From Phoronis australis (taxonomy: Eukaryota > Phoronida > Phoronidae), in NCBI GenBank assembly GCA_002633005.1, contig NMRA01000374.1:351653-415652 (forward strand): a stretch of DNA of 64,000 nt, read 5' to 3'. Below, one piece after another: positions 36,000 to 52,459 of this stretch. Positions within the stretch are counted from its first letter, which is position 1. The number at the start of each line of letters is the position of its first letter. The position numbers were made by a program, and so were the translations under genes. The notes under the pieces were generated by a model that searched no databases, was not told the DNA's origin, and worked only from the letters and a program-made list of their open reading frames with translations.

Positions 36000-36600
36000 G
36001 TTACTTTGTAGCGGCTGGCACCACGGCCGTCGTACTAATTAGCGTAGACTCAGTGAACAGATGCAGGGCCACTCACCGTGGTAGAAGCCCCCGCTTGAAA
36101 CTTGTGTGCATCTTTAACAGACCACTCTGTCACACGGGCCATTTGCACAGCTTGATTCAGAGTCAGTTTGTCAACTTTTAACAGTTTAGTTCATGTCCCT
36201 TCATCCCGAAGGCCAAACACAAACTGGTCACACAGCGCCATGTTGAGATTATCCCCATAGCCACAAAGCAAGGACAACCGCCGCAGATCGGTAATGAAGT
36301 CAGTGACACTATCATGCTCCTTCTGAACCCGCCTGGTAAAATGAAAATGTTCCGAGATTTCCAAAGGCGTAGGTTCATAATGTTCCTCTCACAACTTCAG
36401 TATCTGTGAGTATGTTTTGTCCTTGGGAAGGTCCGGCGTCGTCAGACTGCGTAAAATACCATAGGCCTCCTGACCCATGAACGTAAGGATGGCAGACTCA
36501 CATATCGCCTGCAATGTCATTTAGTGAAAATACAGCTCGGCTCTCTCCACATAGGTACTCCAGAGTTCAGCTGATTGAGCATCAAACATTTTCAGGGTCC
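36000..36600 (-). pseudogene. Gag fragment (deleted gypsy element)
   Basis: The minus strand directly downstream of the primer site encodes a broken gag-like region that ends toward a Cys/His-rich part near 35900-35970. Frames shift repeatedly. The assignment rests on position and low-complexity resemblance to gypsy gag. Confidence 0.5.
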
Positions 36601-36752
36601 CAGATGGGTCATCCTCGTCGCCAGTTTGTAGTGTATTACTAATAATAACTAAGAGTATATTTCTACTTAACTAAAACACGTGATTCCTGGAAGCCACGCT
36701 ACCAGAAACTTCTCGTGGTGATCTCACAAACTAGTGAGCAGGGTATACCACA

Positions 36753-37398
36753 ATAACATCACAACAGACTGCATAATGTCACAGCAGACTGCATAACATC
36801 ACAACAGACTGCATAACATCACAACAAACAGCATAACGTCATAACTGACTGCATAGCGTCACAGCAGACAGCATAATGTCACAACAGACTGCATAACGCC
36901 ACAACAGACAACATAACGTCACAACTGACTGCATAGCGTCACAGCAGACAGCATAACATCACAACAGACTGCCTAACGTCACAACTGACTGCATAGCGTC
37001 ACAACAGAGTGCATAGCATCACAACAGACTGCATAACATCACAACAGACTGCATAACATCACAACAGACTGCCTAACATCACAACAGACTGCATAACGTC
37101 ACAACAGAGTGCATAGCATCACAAAAGAGTGCATAACATCACAACAGACTGCATAACATCACAAGAGTCTGCATAACATCACAACAGTGCATAACGTCAC
37201 AACAGTGTGCATAACGTCACAACAGACTGCATAACGTCACCACAGACTGCATGACATCAAACAGACTGCATATTATCCCAACAGACTGTATAACGTCACA
37301 ACAGACTGCATAACATCACAACAGACTGCATAACATCACAAGAGACTGCATAACATCACAAGAGACTGCATAACTTTACAACTGACTGCATAACATCA
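36753..37398. repeat. 20-bp minisatellite upstream of a MORN5 exon
   Basis: About 32 copies of GCATAACATCACAACAGACT with variants such as GTCACAACTGACTGCATAGC. It ends about 75 bp before the acceptor of the 37473 exon. Confidence 0.95.
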
Positions 37399-37418
37399 CG
37401 TTTCCTAATTTTTGATAA

Positions 37419-42316
<4,898 letters not shown>

Positions 42317-42684
42317 AGCTCATTCTGCTTTCATGTCCTTCACAAACTTTGGTTACAGCAAAAACTAATGCGCTTTCCAAAACTCAGATGTTGTCTACTC
42401 CTCACTGATGGGAAGTTACTTGGTCACCTGAGCAAATGTCGCCTATTACTGAAAGATATGGTGCTTTACAAGTTTTATAGATATCAAATGCTTTGTAATT
42501 CACCTGAATTCAAGAACATTCGTTAAATTTTAGAAAAGCTTGAATATTACATCGCAATTGAGAAACTGTGGTTGTGAGCACCCTGGAAGAAATTGTTCAA
42601 ACTGGTGTAGTTTCAATGGTTCAGTCATATGAACAAACTGGAATAGTTAATCAACGTGTCTTATTGTAAATTTGTGAATATGTA

Positions 42685-42690
42685 AATAAA
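42685..42690 (+). terminator. MORN5 poly(A) signal
   Basis: AATAAA about 370 bp after the MORN5 stop. Confidence 0.6.
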
Positions 42691-43165
42691 CAATTTATTC
42701 GATGGTCACTTTCTTTTACCAACTGCTATCGGACAAAGGCTCCATTTTCTACAATGTGAACTTGTGTGTTCTGTATTTTTGAATGCTCATGTTTTCGGCA
42801 GCTATTTCTTCAGAAGCTATGTGTTTTTAAGGCAACCAGTCTTCAGCTACTTGTTCTTTGTTTGAATTCAAAATTGTTTACGATAAAACGGCTGGAATTT
42901 ACATGAGAGCCCTACCGAGGTCTCAATGACGTCAGCTGAATCAGGCGTGGGGTATGTAGAAGCCAGAAGCTTGCCAAACGCGAGACTTGGCGAGACATGA
43001 GAACTAATGCAGAGCAATAGAAGGCGCACCACGAGTCTAACAAAACAGATTGGATAAATTCGGATGAGAGATGGAAACTATGAAATGCCTTACGTGTCCA
43101 CACACGACGCGCTGGACTACAGTTGAAAGCTCTTGGCTAGAGGAATTTGATAAACCCGTTGGGAC

Positions 43166-43290
43166 TTTGTGTTTAGGTATCATTTAGTATTTTGTAATAT
43201 ACACGAGGGTTTGTGTTTAGGTATCATTTGATATTTTTTAATGTACTTGAGGGTTTGTGTTTAGGTATCATTTAATATTTTGTAATATAC
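43166..43290. repeat. 44-bp tandem repeat, three copies
   Basis: Unit TTTGTGTTTAGGTATCATTT then TATTTTGTAATATACACGAGGG. The third copy runs into a perfect palindrome at 43277-43310. Confidence 0.9.
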
Positions 43291-43310
43291 ACTAGTGTAT
43301 ATTACAAAAT
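43277..43310. repeat. Perfect 34-bp palindrome
   Basis: The two 17-base halves (starting ATTTTGTAATATACAC) are exact reverse complements, meeting at the centre of CTAG. There is no spacer. Confidence 0.95.
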
Positions 43311-43397
43311 TCTCCACATCGGATGATATCCAACCCAACCTGAGAGATAACCACACGGTCGTGAATTAGTTTTACCTTAAAAATTTGTCAACGAGAT

Positions 43398-43555
43398 CAG
43401 GGGCGGGCCCAGGCTATAGTTATATGGGGGGGGGGCAGGGCAGAGTATTAGCAATGATTTTGCCCGTCAAGGCAGACGTTCGCACCCCCGAACTGCCAAA
43501 TGGGATCTGAGAGAGTTTAAGGGGGACCATGACCCCCTCTCTAAATCCGGCACTG
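43398..43555. mobile_element. Possible short hAT-like MITE
   Basis: The left end CAGGGGCGGGCCCAG and the inverted right end CAGTGCCGGATTTAG match at about nine of 15 positions. The 8-bp flanks do not match, so the call is weak. Confidence 0.3.
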
Positions 43556-44156
43556 GGCATTCTTCCGTCGCCCGTTTTTGCCGCCGTCGTTGTCCGAGTT
43601 ATACCAGCTATTTGGCGGCGAAGGCCTTAGGATTCCCTTACTCGGACAAAAACTTAAGGAAAATTCTGTGGAAGCAAGAAAAAACGAGACAGGACATAAG
43701 CCAAAAGAGTACGGGGTAAAAGAAGGCAAGCGAAAGTCAGTTAGATTAAAAGAGGACTCACGGGGTCAAATGTTCGCGCAACTGTCCAATAAAATAACAT
43801 GACATTACAGCGTTCTGTCGTTCAGTAACTTTTCCAGACGTGAGGTGTGCTGAACGTGTGATAACATCTAGCTCTTTTGTTAATTGCCCAGCACAGTCTT
43901 TTTTCCCGCCAAGCAGGCCAGTTATCCCCCAGGCTTCAAAGGAAACGTATGGTGGTTGCACGCTATTACCGAACGGGTATGAACACAATCAAACCCAGTG
44001 CGTTGGTAATCCGTTTGGACAGAATAGATTGTCTTAACTTCTGTTGTAGTTGGGCGATGTTGGTGATTCAAAAACGGAACATGATCAGCATTTGACGAGG
44101 AATTCAGAAATGCAATTGGTTTAAGCTCAGATATGTTATAACTTAACTTTCAATTT

Positions 44157-44335
44157 TCAGCCCAGCCCAGTCAGGCTAGATACGATCTGATCGGAGATTA
44201 GAGCAATTATCGAACAAAAGAGCGCAGGCCCTCCAACCATAAATGCCAGACTGGAGTTAATCAGTCGTGTAAGATATTTGCGACGGGGGTAAACTTCCCA
44301 ACTTGTTGGGCTATAGAATCGAACAAGTTGGAAGC
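44157..44335 (-). repeat. Inverted partner of a repeat at 63003-63170
   Basis: Its reverse complement is collinear with 63003-63170. Shared blocks are GGGCTATAGAATC, AACCAT-AATGCCA, GGAGGGCC and TTATCGAACAA. It lies upstream of the LADD copy 2 gag. The element type is unknown. Confidence 0.7.
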
Positions 44336-44725
44336 AACGGGATGTCGCCGTCATGACATTTCACAAAAGTACCACAGCATCAAATTTCACTTCAAACAGG
44401 TGGGAATTAACCATATGAGTGACCGCCGGAATCCTGGCGCAAGGAAATTTGAGTTATTGGCGAGCTCCAGTCAGGTGATGACGGGCAATTTATTTTTTTT
44501 TCGTCCGAATAGTCCCACGATGATCATAAGAAATCGTATAAACGCCGAGTTTTAGAGATACATTGACATGTGTTCATAGATCAACGCCATTGCATTGTTA
44601 TTCGTACGACTGTGTTTGGTGAGAGCCTTTCCGGTTCCACCTCGTTGTGTTTTCGGCTGCGAATTAAACTCGTTAAATTTACAACTCTTTGTCTAGTTTA
44701 TCTGGCGTGATGGCAGCGACCGGAC

Positions 44726-45772
44726 ATGGCTACAACCCGAGCTCCAAAACAGTGGCCGCTCACTAAAAATGAGACCATTACTTCATTTGATTGTTGGAGG
44801 CAGAATTTATTATTCATCCTTTCATTGGACCCTCACTTTGCGCCATTTCTTGTCGACGGCGTTAGTTGGCTAAAAAAGACAGCCGCTGCTCCACTGCGTG
44901 GTCTGACCGACGACCCCGATGACACCCCAGAACCGTAGCGTGCTCACATGAAACTGGCTCATTTAGAGCTCATGCTAGGACAAATTGCCAATTTTTGTCC
45001 AGTCATATCCCGTAATTCTATCGTGAAGTCATCCACCTCTGTCCAGGACATTTGGCAGAAAATCCGCCAAAATTTCGGATTCGCTTCCACAGGAGCACAT
45101 TTCTTAGACCTGAGACTCATATCAGTAGATCCAAATGAACGTCCCGAAGATCTATTCCAGCGCCGCACTGCTTTTTTGAGGATAACTTACTCACCGTTGT
45201 GGTGTGGAATATCGCATCATGCCGAGGCTGTGGACATCGACGAAGACATGACTCCCTCCCTCGAAAATACTATTGTGTTCTTATGGTTACAGATGGTCAA
45301 CGCAGGTTTACCCCAACTTGTTAAGCAACGATATGGCGCGGAGTTGCGCAACAAGTCCCTTGCCTCCATCAAGACTGAAATTTCTCAAGCTATGAACTCG
45401 CTACTTGATCAGCTTACGTGCATCGAGGACTCTCACTCCATGCGCATAACCAGCTCGAAGACAAACCCCCGTAGAACCCCGTCGTGCGTCTTATGCACCA
45501 CCGCCCGCCGCACTCCCCCAGACCACTTCTTGTCTCGGTGCCCGTTCCTCCCACCTGACGACAAGCATGTCTTTCTCAAGGCCTGGTCCACCGACGTTGA
45601 CGAGGCCACCGAGGAGGACTTCGCTCAAGACACAATATCTTGCGAGCAGTTCTGCCCTGACTCCGCTGCCGCGCTTCGCGTCCACATAGTCCAGTCTCCT
45701 TACCTCGACACATTTGTTGGTCAAACCCTCGTGCGTGTGACATTTGATTGTCATAACGCTAAACCCTCGTGA
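44726..45772 (+). pseudogene. Gag of LADD-type retrotransposon, copy 2
   Basis: Begins [20 protein letters not shown] 23 bases after the primer site and is colinear with copy 1. One in-frame TAG (44936-44938) breaks it. The downstream part, from HLELMLGQIANFCPVI to CVLCTTARRTPPDHFLSRCP, is open. Near the end it enters protease, with RVHIVQSPYLDTFVGQTLVR leading to the catalytic Asp, where the MITE starts. Confidence 0.75.
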
Positions 45773-46032
45773 GAGACCGCCCCGAGTTGGCTGCTGGAGC
45801 AACTCGGGGCGGTCTGGGATCAAGCGGAAAAACCACAGGGTAGATCTGTGGTCGACGAATCTATTCGGTCGATTACATTTTATTGCCCGTGAAGCCGCTA
45901 AGGGCTGCCTGAAGAAATATGACTCGCGCGTTTGTATTTTCGCCGTGATTGGACAAAGCCTTTTCAAATTAGCCGGTGGAGCGTGAGACCCCTGAGGTCC
46001 CAATCGAGTCCTCACGACAACTCCGCGTTATG
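45752..46032. mobile_element. 281-bp hairpin-rich MITE in the protease active site
   Basis: The ends are inverted: CATAACGC on the left (45752) and GCGTTATG on the right (to 46032), with further match in TCGTGAG. Removing it restores a continuous frame Asp-Cys-Gly-Ala-Thr-Gly-Asn, the position of the DTGA-type protease motif, with GT at both junctions as a possible 2-bp target duplication. Inside is a perfect 15-bp stem (45775-45789 with 45800-45814), then weaker stems. No coding capacity. Confidence 0.7.
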
Positions 46033-46530
46033 GTGGTGCCACAGGAAACATGATTAGTGCATCGTGTGCACGTTCGTTGGGCGCGAAAAATCGTAAAAAT
46101 TCCCAAACCGCCTTCCAGGCCGATGGTACATCTACTCTACAGGTTGTGGGGAAACTCGACTTGTCTTCACACGTGACAAGCATTCCTTCGTTTTTCACGG
46201 TCTTGTTATCGAGTCTCTTGACGTAGACGTCTTGGCAGCAGCCCCATTTATGACTTATAACGACATTTCAGTACGACCTGCTCGTAAGGTTATCACATTG
46301 GTCGACGGATCTACATACACTTATGGCCAACCCGTAAACCAATACCCACAACCCACAGCACGACTGTGCCACGTATTACGTGCTCCACCTCACTCGACAG
46401 CCATCTGGCCTGGTGATTGTCTTGAGTTGGAGGCCCCGTCCGATTTCACCGATCCTGAAGAACATCTTGCAATCGAACCTCGCTGCGACAGCATTAGCCT
46501 CCGCTCCACGGGTGTTTCCCAGCTATAGCC
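46033..46530 (+). pseudogene. Protease (C-terminal part), LADD copy 2
   Basis: Continues from the MITE with GNMISASCARSLGAKN and FQADG, then SLDVDVLAAAPFMTYNDISV, the family's conserved end of protease. Frame breaks occur near 46200. Confidence 0.65.
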
Positions 46531-46600
46531 ACAACCCACCATTCTTGCTCCGACTAATGGCAAAATTCGCCTGTTCAACAAAACCGATGAACCGCGATTT

Positions 46601-47281
46601 TTGCGACGAGATGAGCAGTTTTGCCAGGTACACGCCGTGTTCACTAATTCAGAGGTTCCATCTGGATCCCCGTCAGCCGCCCAATGTATCTCATCCCCCA
46701 AAACTACCTTGGATCATAATCGCTTTGTTGTCGTTGATCCCGACAATATTCTGCAAGCTGCAGATCGGGACAGGTTCCACGCCCTACATCAAGAATTTGC
46801 TCATGTATTTGATCCGCAATACCTCGTTTCTAGTCAAGAAGCCCCACGAGGTTTTCGTTTAGTTACAGAATTTTCAGACGTCGGCCGGTACGCCAAGCCC
46901 CAACCATCTCACATGCCTGACGTAGATTACGTGCTTCGGAAGATTGCTCAATGGAAGTTCATCATCAAGACTGATCTTACGAGTGCCTTCTATCAAATTC
47001 CTTTGTCCCGAAAGTCCATGAAATATTGTGAAGTATTCACACCTTTCCGAGTTATCCGTGTCTACGCACGTTGCGCCATGGGTATGCCCGGTTCGGAAAC
47101 CGCTTTAAAAGAGTTGACATGTCGTGTATTGGGAGAGCTTTTGGAAGAAGGAGCCGTGACCAAGCTCGCTGACGACCTATACTGTGGTGGTCAGACTATC
47201 ACAGAGTTGATTACCAACTGGAAAAGGGTGCTATATACATTGTCTACGGCGGATCTCCGTCTACTACAAAGACAGTCATAG
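46601..47281 (+). pseudogene. Reverse transcriptase of LADD-type retrotransposon, copy 2
   Basis: Open for 226 codons but lacks about 70 residues (relative to copy 1) at the join near 46810, so it is internally deleted. Contains KFIIKTDLTSAFYQIPL (first Asp), ARCAMGMPGSETALKELTC and the active site KLADDLYCGG (LADD at 47165-47176). Canonical Ty3/gypsy enzymes have Tyr-x-Asp-Asp; here Tyr is replaced by Leu. Confidence 0.8.
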
Positions 47282-47319
47282 CCCCACGACGCACAGAAGT
47301 CCTCGGCTGGATTTGGGAG

Positions 47320-48116
47320 ATGGGTACTTTACAAGCTATCTCACATCGGATAGCTGCTCTCTCGTCTTGTCCCAAACCTGGTACTGTTCGGCAAAAGAGA
47401 TCCTTCATCGGAGCCGTGAAAGCTATGTCGAGAGTCCTGCCTTACTGTGCTTCTTTCATCGCCCCACTGGACTCTGCTATATCGGGATGCGATTCCAAAG
47501 GCCGCATTACCTGGACCGATGAGTTACATGTTGCCTTCACATCAGCCCAAAAGGCATTGTCCACGTATAAAACTATCACTATACCCAGACCGGACGATCA
47601 GCTGTGGATAGTCACGGATGCCTCCGCCAAACACCCGGGCATCGCTGGTACACTGTATCTCTCTCGTGAGGACACGCCACGTGTTTGCGGCTTCTTCAGT
47701 GCGAAACTGAAATCACGTCAAGTTACTTGGATCCTATGCGAAATTGAAGCTCTCGCCATTGCTGCTTCCGTGAAACATTTTAGCCCTTATCTTATTCAGT
47801 CAGCGCATCCTGCTATCATACTTACTGACAGCAAGCCTTGTGTACAAGCTTTCGAGAAACTCTGCAGGGGCGAATTCTCAGTCAGTCCTCGCGTGTTGAC
47901 GTTTCTCTCCACCGTTTCTCGCTATCAGGCTATCGTTCGTCACGTATTTGGTGCCACTAACATCGTCTCCGACTTTGCGAGTTGCCACAGCCCGGAGTGC
48001 ACCGACGCTTCTTGCCAAGTGTGCCTTTTCGTGAACACTCTGGAAGATTGTGTGGTGCTCCATGCGACTGCTGCCGAGGTCCTTCAGGGAGAACACAAGC
48101 TTCCGTTCACCACCAG
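47320..48116 (+). pseudogene. RNase H region, LADD copy 2
   Basis: Shows [31 protein letters not shown] then CEIEALAIAA (Glu) and ILTDSKPCVQAFEKL (Asp), the RNase H catalytic set. It ends LPFTTS at the border with the nested LTR, where the frame is lost. Confidence 0.75.
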
Positions 48117-48336
48117 TGTGGTGTATGTGGTAATACCAGCTACCAACATATATGATCAATAAATGAAGAAAACCGAGCCAATGTCAAATACCAAAAAACA
48201 ACTTTATCAGCCATCAACTTCAACATGCCATCTAGGCGACTACCGTAACAATTACACAAAACTCTGATCTGAAGATATCGAGTCCGACTCTTAAGGAGTT
48301 GTTGATCGAGTTATACTAAAGAGTCCAAATGTCTCA
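48117..48336 (-). repeat. 3' LTR of nested Ty3/gypsy element
   Basis: Starts TGTGGTGTATGTGG and ends CA, immediately followed on the + strand by a pyrimidine run (48337-48352), which is the polypurine tract on the minus strand. It inserted after LPFTTS of the host retrotransposon. The start resembles the LTR start of the 34052 element (TGTAGTGTATTACT). Confidence 0.65.
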
Positions 48337-48848
48337 TTTCCTCCCTTTTTAAGTTTGAGAGTAATGTCAGTAAAAATTCAATAAAACTTTAACACATGTT
48401 TAACTAACAAACAAATCATTCAGAACGCATTGATAACAAAGGGTAGACTACCTTTGTTATTTCCTAATAAAGGTATCTGGAGATTATTCTGCCCCACACA
48501 AACACTTAATCACAGATCCAACTTCTGAGGGGGTTTCACTACACGGGAGGATCTTCGCAGTGCTTTTTCACTTGGTGGCAGCTGCGGTGAGCGTGGCGGT
48601 TCGGTTAATTGCTAACCAACTTCGGGTTTCGAAGACGAAGATTCCACACCAGGACTGGTGTCAATAGTGGATACATGTAGCTCTGTAGTTGAGCCAATAG
48701 TATCTACAGTAGGACTAGGATGGGTGTCCTGAATCTCATCATCCATACCAGGATTGGCACGGAGACGGATGTGATCCATGTGACGATGAACCACACGATT
48801 GTCCAACAACTGGATCTTATAAGACAGAGGACCAGTCTGCGATGATTT

Positions 48849-49640
48849 CTACGGATAACCAGACTGCACCACGACCGAAGTTACGAACACTAACAGTGTC
48901 TCCAACCTCCACGGATCTGCTTCTGACATGGTTGTCATGGGAACTCTCGACTGTTCCCGCAGTACTTTTGACGAAGTTTCTGGTCGCATGAGATCCAACG
49001 TAGAGCGTATCCTACGTTTAAACATCATCAGATCTGCTGGGGTACTCCCTGTTGTACTCTGCGGAGTAGTCCTGTATCGAGCCAGAAAACGATACATCTT
49101 GTTTTCGAGACTACCACCATCCATTTTTTTGATACCATTCTTCAGAGTCTGGACAGCTCTTTCTGCGAGTCCATTCGAAGAGGGGTGGTAGGGGCTTGAG
49201 AAGATGTGATGAATACCATTGGTGTTGGTAAATTCTCGGAATTCCGCACTAGCAAAACAACTTCCGTTGTCGGTAACAATTGATCTTGGCAGTCCATGGG
49301 TAGCGAACAATTGTAGCAATCTGTCAATTGTCGCACCAGATGTGGTTGTCGTCATAACGGCACCATCTATCCACTTGGAGTGGGCGTCAATAACAATCAG
49401 AATCCACTTTCCATTCAGTGGTCCTGCGTAGTCGATATGTAACCGATCCCATGGATTGGGAGGCCACTCCCACGGATGTAGAGGAGACTTTGGTGGTGGT
49501 TTGGCTGCGGCCTGACAGGTAGAGCACTCCTTCACCTGTGCTTCAATGTCATCATCTAGATGTGGCCACCACACAAAACTTCTTGCGAGAGCTTTCATCT
49601 TGACAATGTGTAGCACGAAGCTCTGCCCCATGACACACAC
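48849..49640 (-). pseudogene. Integrase of nested gypsy element
   Basis: Has C-x2-C in ECSTCQAA, IDYAGPLNGKWILIVIDAHS (first Asp), SIVTDNGSCFAS (second Asp) and NGLAERAVQTLKNGIKKM (Glu). It inserts cDNA into host DNA. A frame break upstream near 49610 separates it from RNase H. Confidence 0.85.
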
Positions 49641-49918
49641 CCAGCTTCGGTGCTCAGCTCATCTCTTCTGCTGTAAAATGGCATGATTTCTGGACCAATA
49701 TCAGCACCATTGATCCAGCCAGACTGTGTCATGGTATAGACTTTCGAGATAACAGGGTCGCGCTGAGTCCATAACTTCACCTGAGCGGCAGAAACAGATG
49801 TCTTAGAAAACATGTGGTCCATCAACAGTACAACATCACCAGGAGTAGGGACAGCGATGTCAGGAGATTTTAGAGGTAGACGGCTCATGGCGTCTGCATT
49901 ACCATTGTCTTTGGCGGC

Positions 49919-50626
49919 TCAGTAACGGATGGCATAGTCGTAAGCTGCGAGTGTGAGCGACCTGTGCTGGACTCTAGGCGATGCCATTTGTGGAACAGTT
50001 CTGTTTTCACAGAACAGGCCCAGCAGTGGTTTGTGATCGGTCAGAATTTTGAATTTTCTGCCATAGAGGTACTGGTGAAAATGCTCGACTCCAAAGATAA
50101 CTCCCAGACCTTCTTTGTCCAACTGTGAATACTTCACTTCTGCTGGTGCCAGAGTGCGTGATGCAAAACCAACTGGATGTTCTTTACCATCATCCATTAT
50201 CTGCGACAGTACTGTCCCAACGCCATATGGGGACGCATCACACGCTAGGGTAAGTTCTCTGGCAGGGTCAAAATGCACTAACACTGGTGATGACTTGAGG
50301 AGTTCCTTGGACTTACGAAAAGCCTCGTCCTGAGCATGGCCCCAACGGAAATGTACGTCTTTCCTTGTCAGGTAATGTAATGGAACCAGCAGTGATGACA
50401 AATTTGGTAAGAATTTGCCATAGTATTTCAGAAGACCTAGGTATGATCTTAGTTCTTGCAGACAGGTAGGTGCAGGTGTCTCCACAATGGCTTTGACCTT
50501 GTCTTCTACCGGATGAAGTCCAGTTGAGTCGATTTTGTGTCCCAGGTAAGACACCGATGGTACCAGGAAAGTACACTTTTCCTTCCTAAGTTTGACTCCA
50601 GCCTTCTCCAGACGTTGGAGAACCAA
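49919..50626 (-). pseudogene. Reverse transcriptase end and RNase H of nested gypsy element
   Basis: Thumb region KCTFLVPSVSYLGHKIDSTG, connection LRSYLGLLKYYGKFLPNLSS, then RNase H with LTLACDASPYGVGTVLSQ, SRTLAPAEVKYSQLDKEGL and FKILTDHKPLLGLF. It is bounded by in-frame stops at 50648-50650 (TAG) and 49919-49921 (TGA), both likely to have replaced sense codons. Confidence 0.85.
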
Positions 50627-50647
50627 ATCTAAGGCTGTCAGATGTTC

Positions 50648-51640
50648 CTACTCAGATGATCCTGTCACTAGAATGTCATCCAGATTACAACAGACACCTG
50701 GAATGTCTGACAATAAATTGTCAACAATCCTCTGAAAAATCCCAGGGGCTGATGAAATTCCAAACGGCAGTCTTGTGTATTGGTATAAGCCTCGTTGTGT
50801 ATTGATGGTTGTGTATTTGCGTAAGGACTCATCCAGTACAACTTGCAGGTACGCGTTGCTCTGATCTATTTTTGTGAACGCTTTCCCTCCTGCTAAACGA
50901 GAGTACAGATCCTCCACCTTGGGGATTGGATAAGTGTCGGTATGCGTGATTGCATTTACCGTGCTCCTAAAATCTCCACAAATTCTGACTTGCTTTCCAT
51001 CATGTTTGACCACAGGCACGATTGGTGTTGCCCATTCTGAATGTTGTACGCGTTCAATAATACGTTCTCTCTCGAGCCGATCCAGCTCTTTTGCTACTTT
51101 ATCTCGAACTGCGTACGGTACTGGTCTGGCTTTCAGAAAACGTGGTACAACGTCCGGTTTGACATGCAGATTCGCTTTGACGTTCTTGATACAACCAAGT
51201 TCATTGGCGAACAAAGCGCTGTGTTTCTGAAGTAAATCTTTCACACCAGGAGTTTTCGCCACATGAACATCATGAATCTTTCGCCAGTTCAGTTTGATTT
51301 TGTTCATCCAATTTCGGCCAAACAAACTTGGGCCGTCGCCTGTAGCAACGAGATGCGGGAGGGTATAACGGTTACCACCATATGCGACTGTTATCTCACC
51401 CTGACCTTTCACAGGTACAATTTCACCTGTGTAGGTTGACAAAGAGTCACTGACCGGAACTTGTTTTGGTTTTAGTTCATCATAGTTCGGCCATAAAGTT
51501 TTGAATGTGTTCTCACTGATCACAGTCGACGCTGCGCCGGTATCAATTTCCATTGTAACTTTCTGACCATTTAGACTGACGTCCACTGTGAATGGCGGAG
51601 TGTGTGATGTACCGTCGCTGACCTTGTACAACGTGTGCAC
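50648..51640 (-). pseudogene. Protease and reverse transcriptase fingers/palm of nested gypsy element
   Basis: Protease motif MEIDTGAASTVIS, then RPVPYAVRDKVAKELDRLER, CGDFRSTVNAI, FTKIDQSNAYLQV, LPFGISSAPGIFQ and the active site CNLDDILVTG (50675-50686). The Tyr of YxDD is replaced by Asn in this copy. Confidence 0.88.
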
Positions 51641-52459
51641 CGAAGCACTGTCGTCACATGTACCACCAGTAGCTTGTGCCTCTTCTTCGTGCAGATGGTA
51701 AGTTTTGTGATCACTTTTCTGTGGCTGACCGCGAGCTTGTTTATTTCCTTTGGTCCGGCATGTACGAATGATGTGGCCCCTTTTCTTGTAGTAATGACAA
51801 GTGGCATTGCGAAACGGACAGTCCTGCTGACTGTGGTTACCGTGGCAACGATATCAGTTACCCTTGTCAGGAGGATTCTTACTCTGACTGGAATTGAATG
51901 GCGGTTGGTTGTGAGTTTTCTTGGTCTTGTCCATCTTGTAGTGATGTTTAACGTGATGCACGGCTGCTTTAGTATCACCACCACATTCTTGAATGTTCTT
52001 GGTCGCGGCTTCCAGTGATTGTGCTGTTTTAAGTGCTGTGGCGTACGAAAAGTCATTTTTTTGACTGAGTTCCATCAAACGTTTCTTGACATGTGCATCT
52101 CGCACGCCAACCGCGATACGATCACGGAGCATGTTCTCCAGCTGATTTCCAAAATCACAGTCTTTTGCAATCGATTTAAGTTCAGCAACATAGTCTGATA
52201 TGCTCTGGTTAGCAGATTGCGAGCACGAGTTGAACGCAAAACGTTGTGAGCATGATGACGGCTTCGGGTGGTAATGATCTTTCAATACTTTGGTCAGTGC
52301 ATCAAATGTTTTGTCTGTGAGGGCATCAGGTGACACTAAATTTGTCAAAATTTTAAATGTGTCTGTACCACAGGAACTCAGGAGAATGGCCCTATTCTTG
52401 GCATCATCTGTGACGTCATTCGCGATGAAATAAAATTTCAACCGCTCAATATAAGCTGT
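51641..52459 (-). pseudogene. Gag and zinc knuckles of nested gypsy element
   Basis: The capsid part includes YIERLKFYFIANDVTDDAKN and FAFNSCSQSANQSISDYVAE. Around 51720-51870 it encodes two CCHC-type knuckles (CHGNHSQQDC and CHYYKKRGHIIRTC). A frame change separates capsid and knuckles. The N-terminus is lost in the gap. Confidence 0.8.

Larger units (their letters stand above)
34052..36752 (-). mobile_element. Internally deleted Ty3/gypsy element with short LTRs
   Basis: Near-identical LTRs at 34052-34183 (132 bp) and 36627-36752 (126 bp) start TGTAGTGTATTACTA and end GGTATACCACA. The 5-bp flanks TTAAC and ATAAC differ at one base. On the minus strand, the primer site TGGCGACGAGGATGA follows the 5' LTR directly, then gag (about 36600-36000), a protease region (about 35870-35600), the start of reverse transcriptase (35460-35146), and then a jump to the end of integrase (about 35080-34650). 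Most of reverse transcriptase, RNase H and the integrase core are missing. Confidence 0.85.

Noticed and set aside
36753-37398. CRISPR-like regular 20-bp repeats
   Set aside because: Repeats are directly adjacent with no unique spacers, in a eukaryotic genome; it is a minisatellite.
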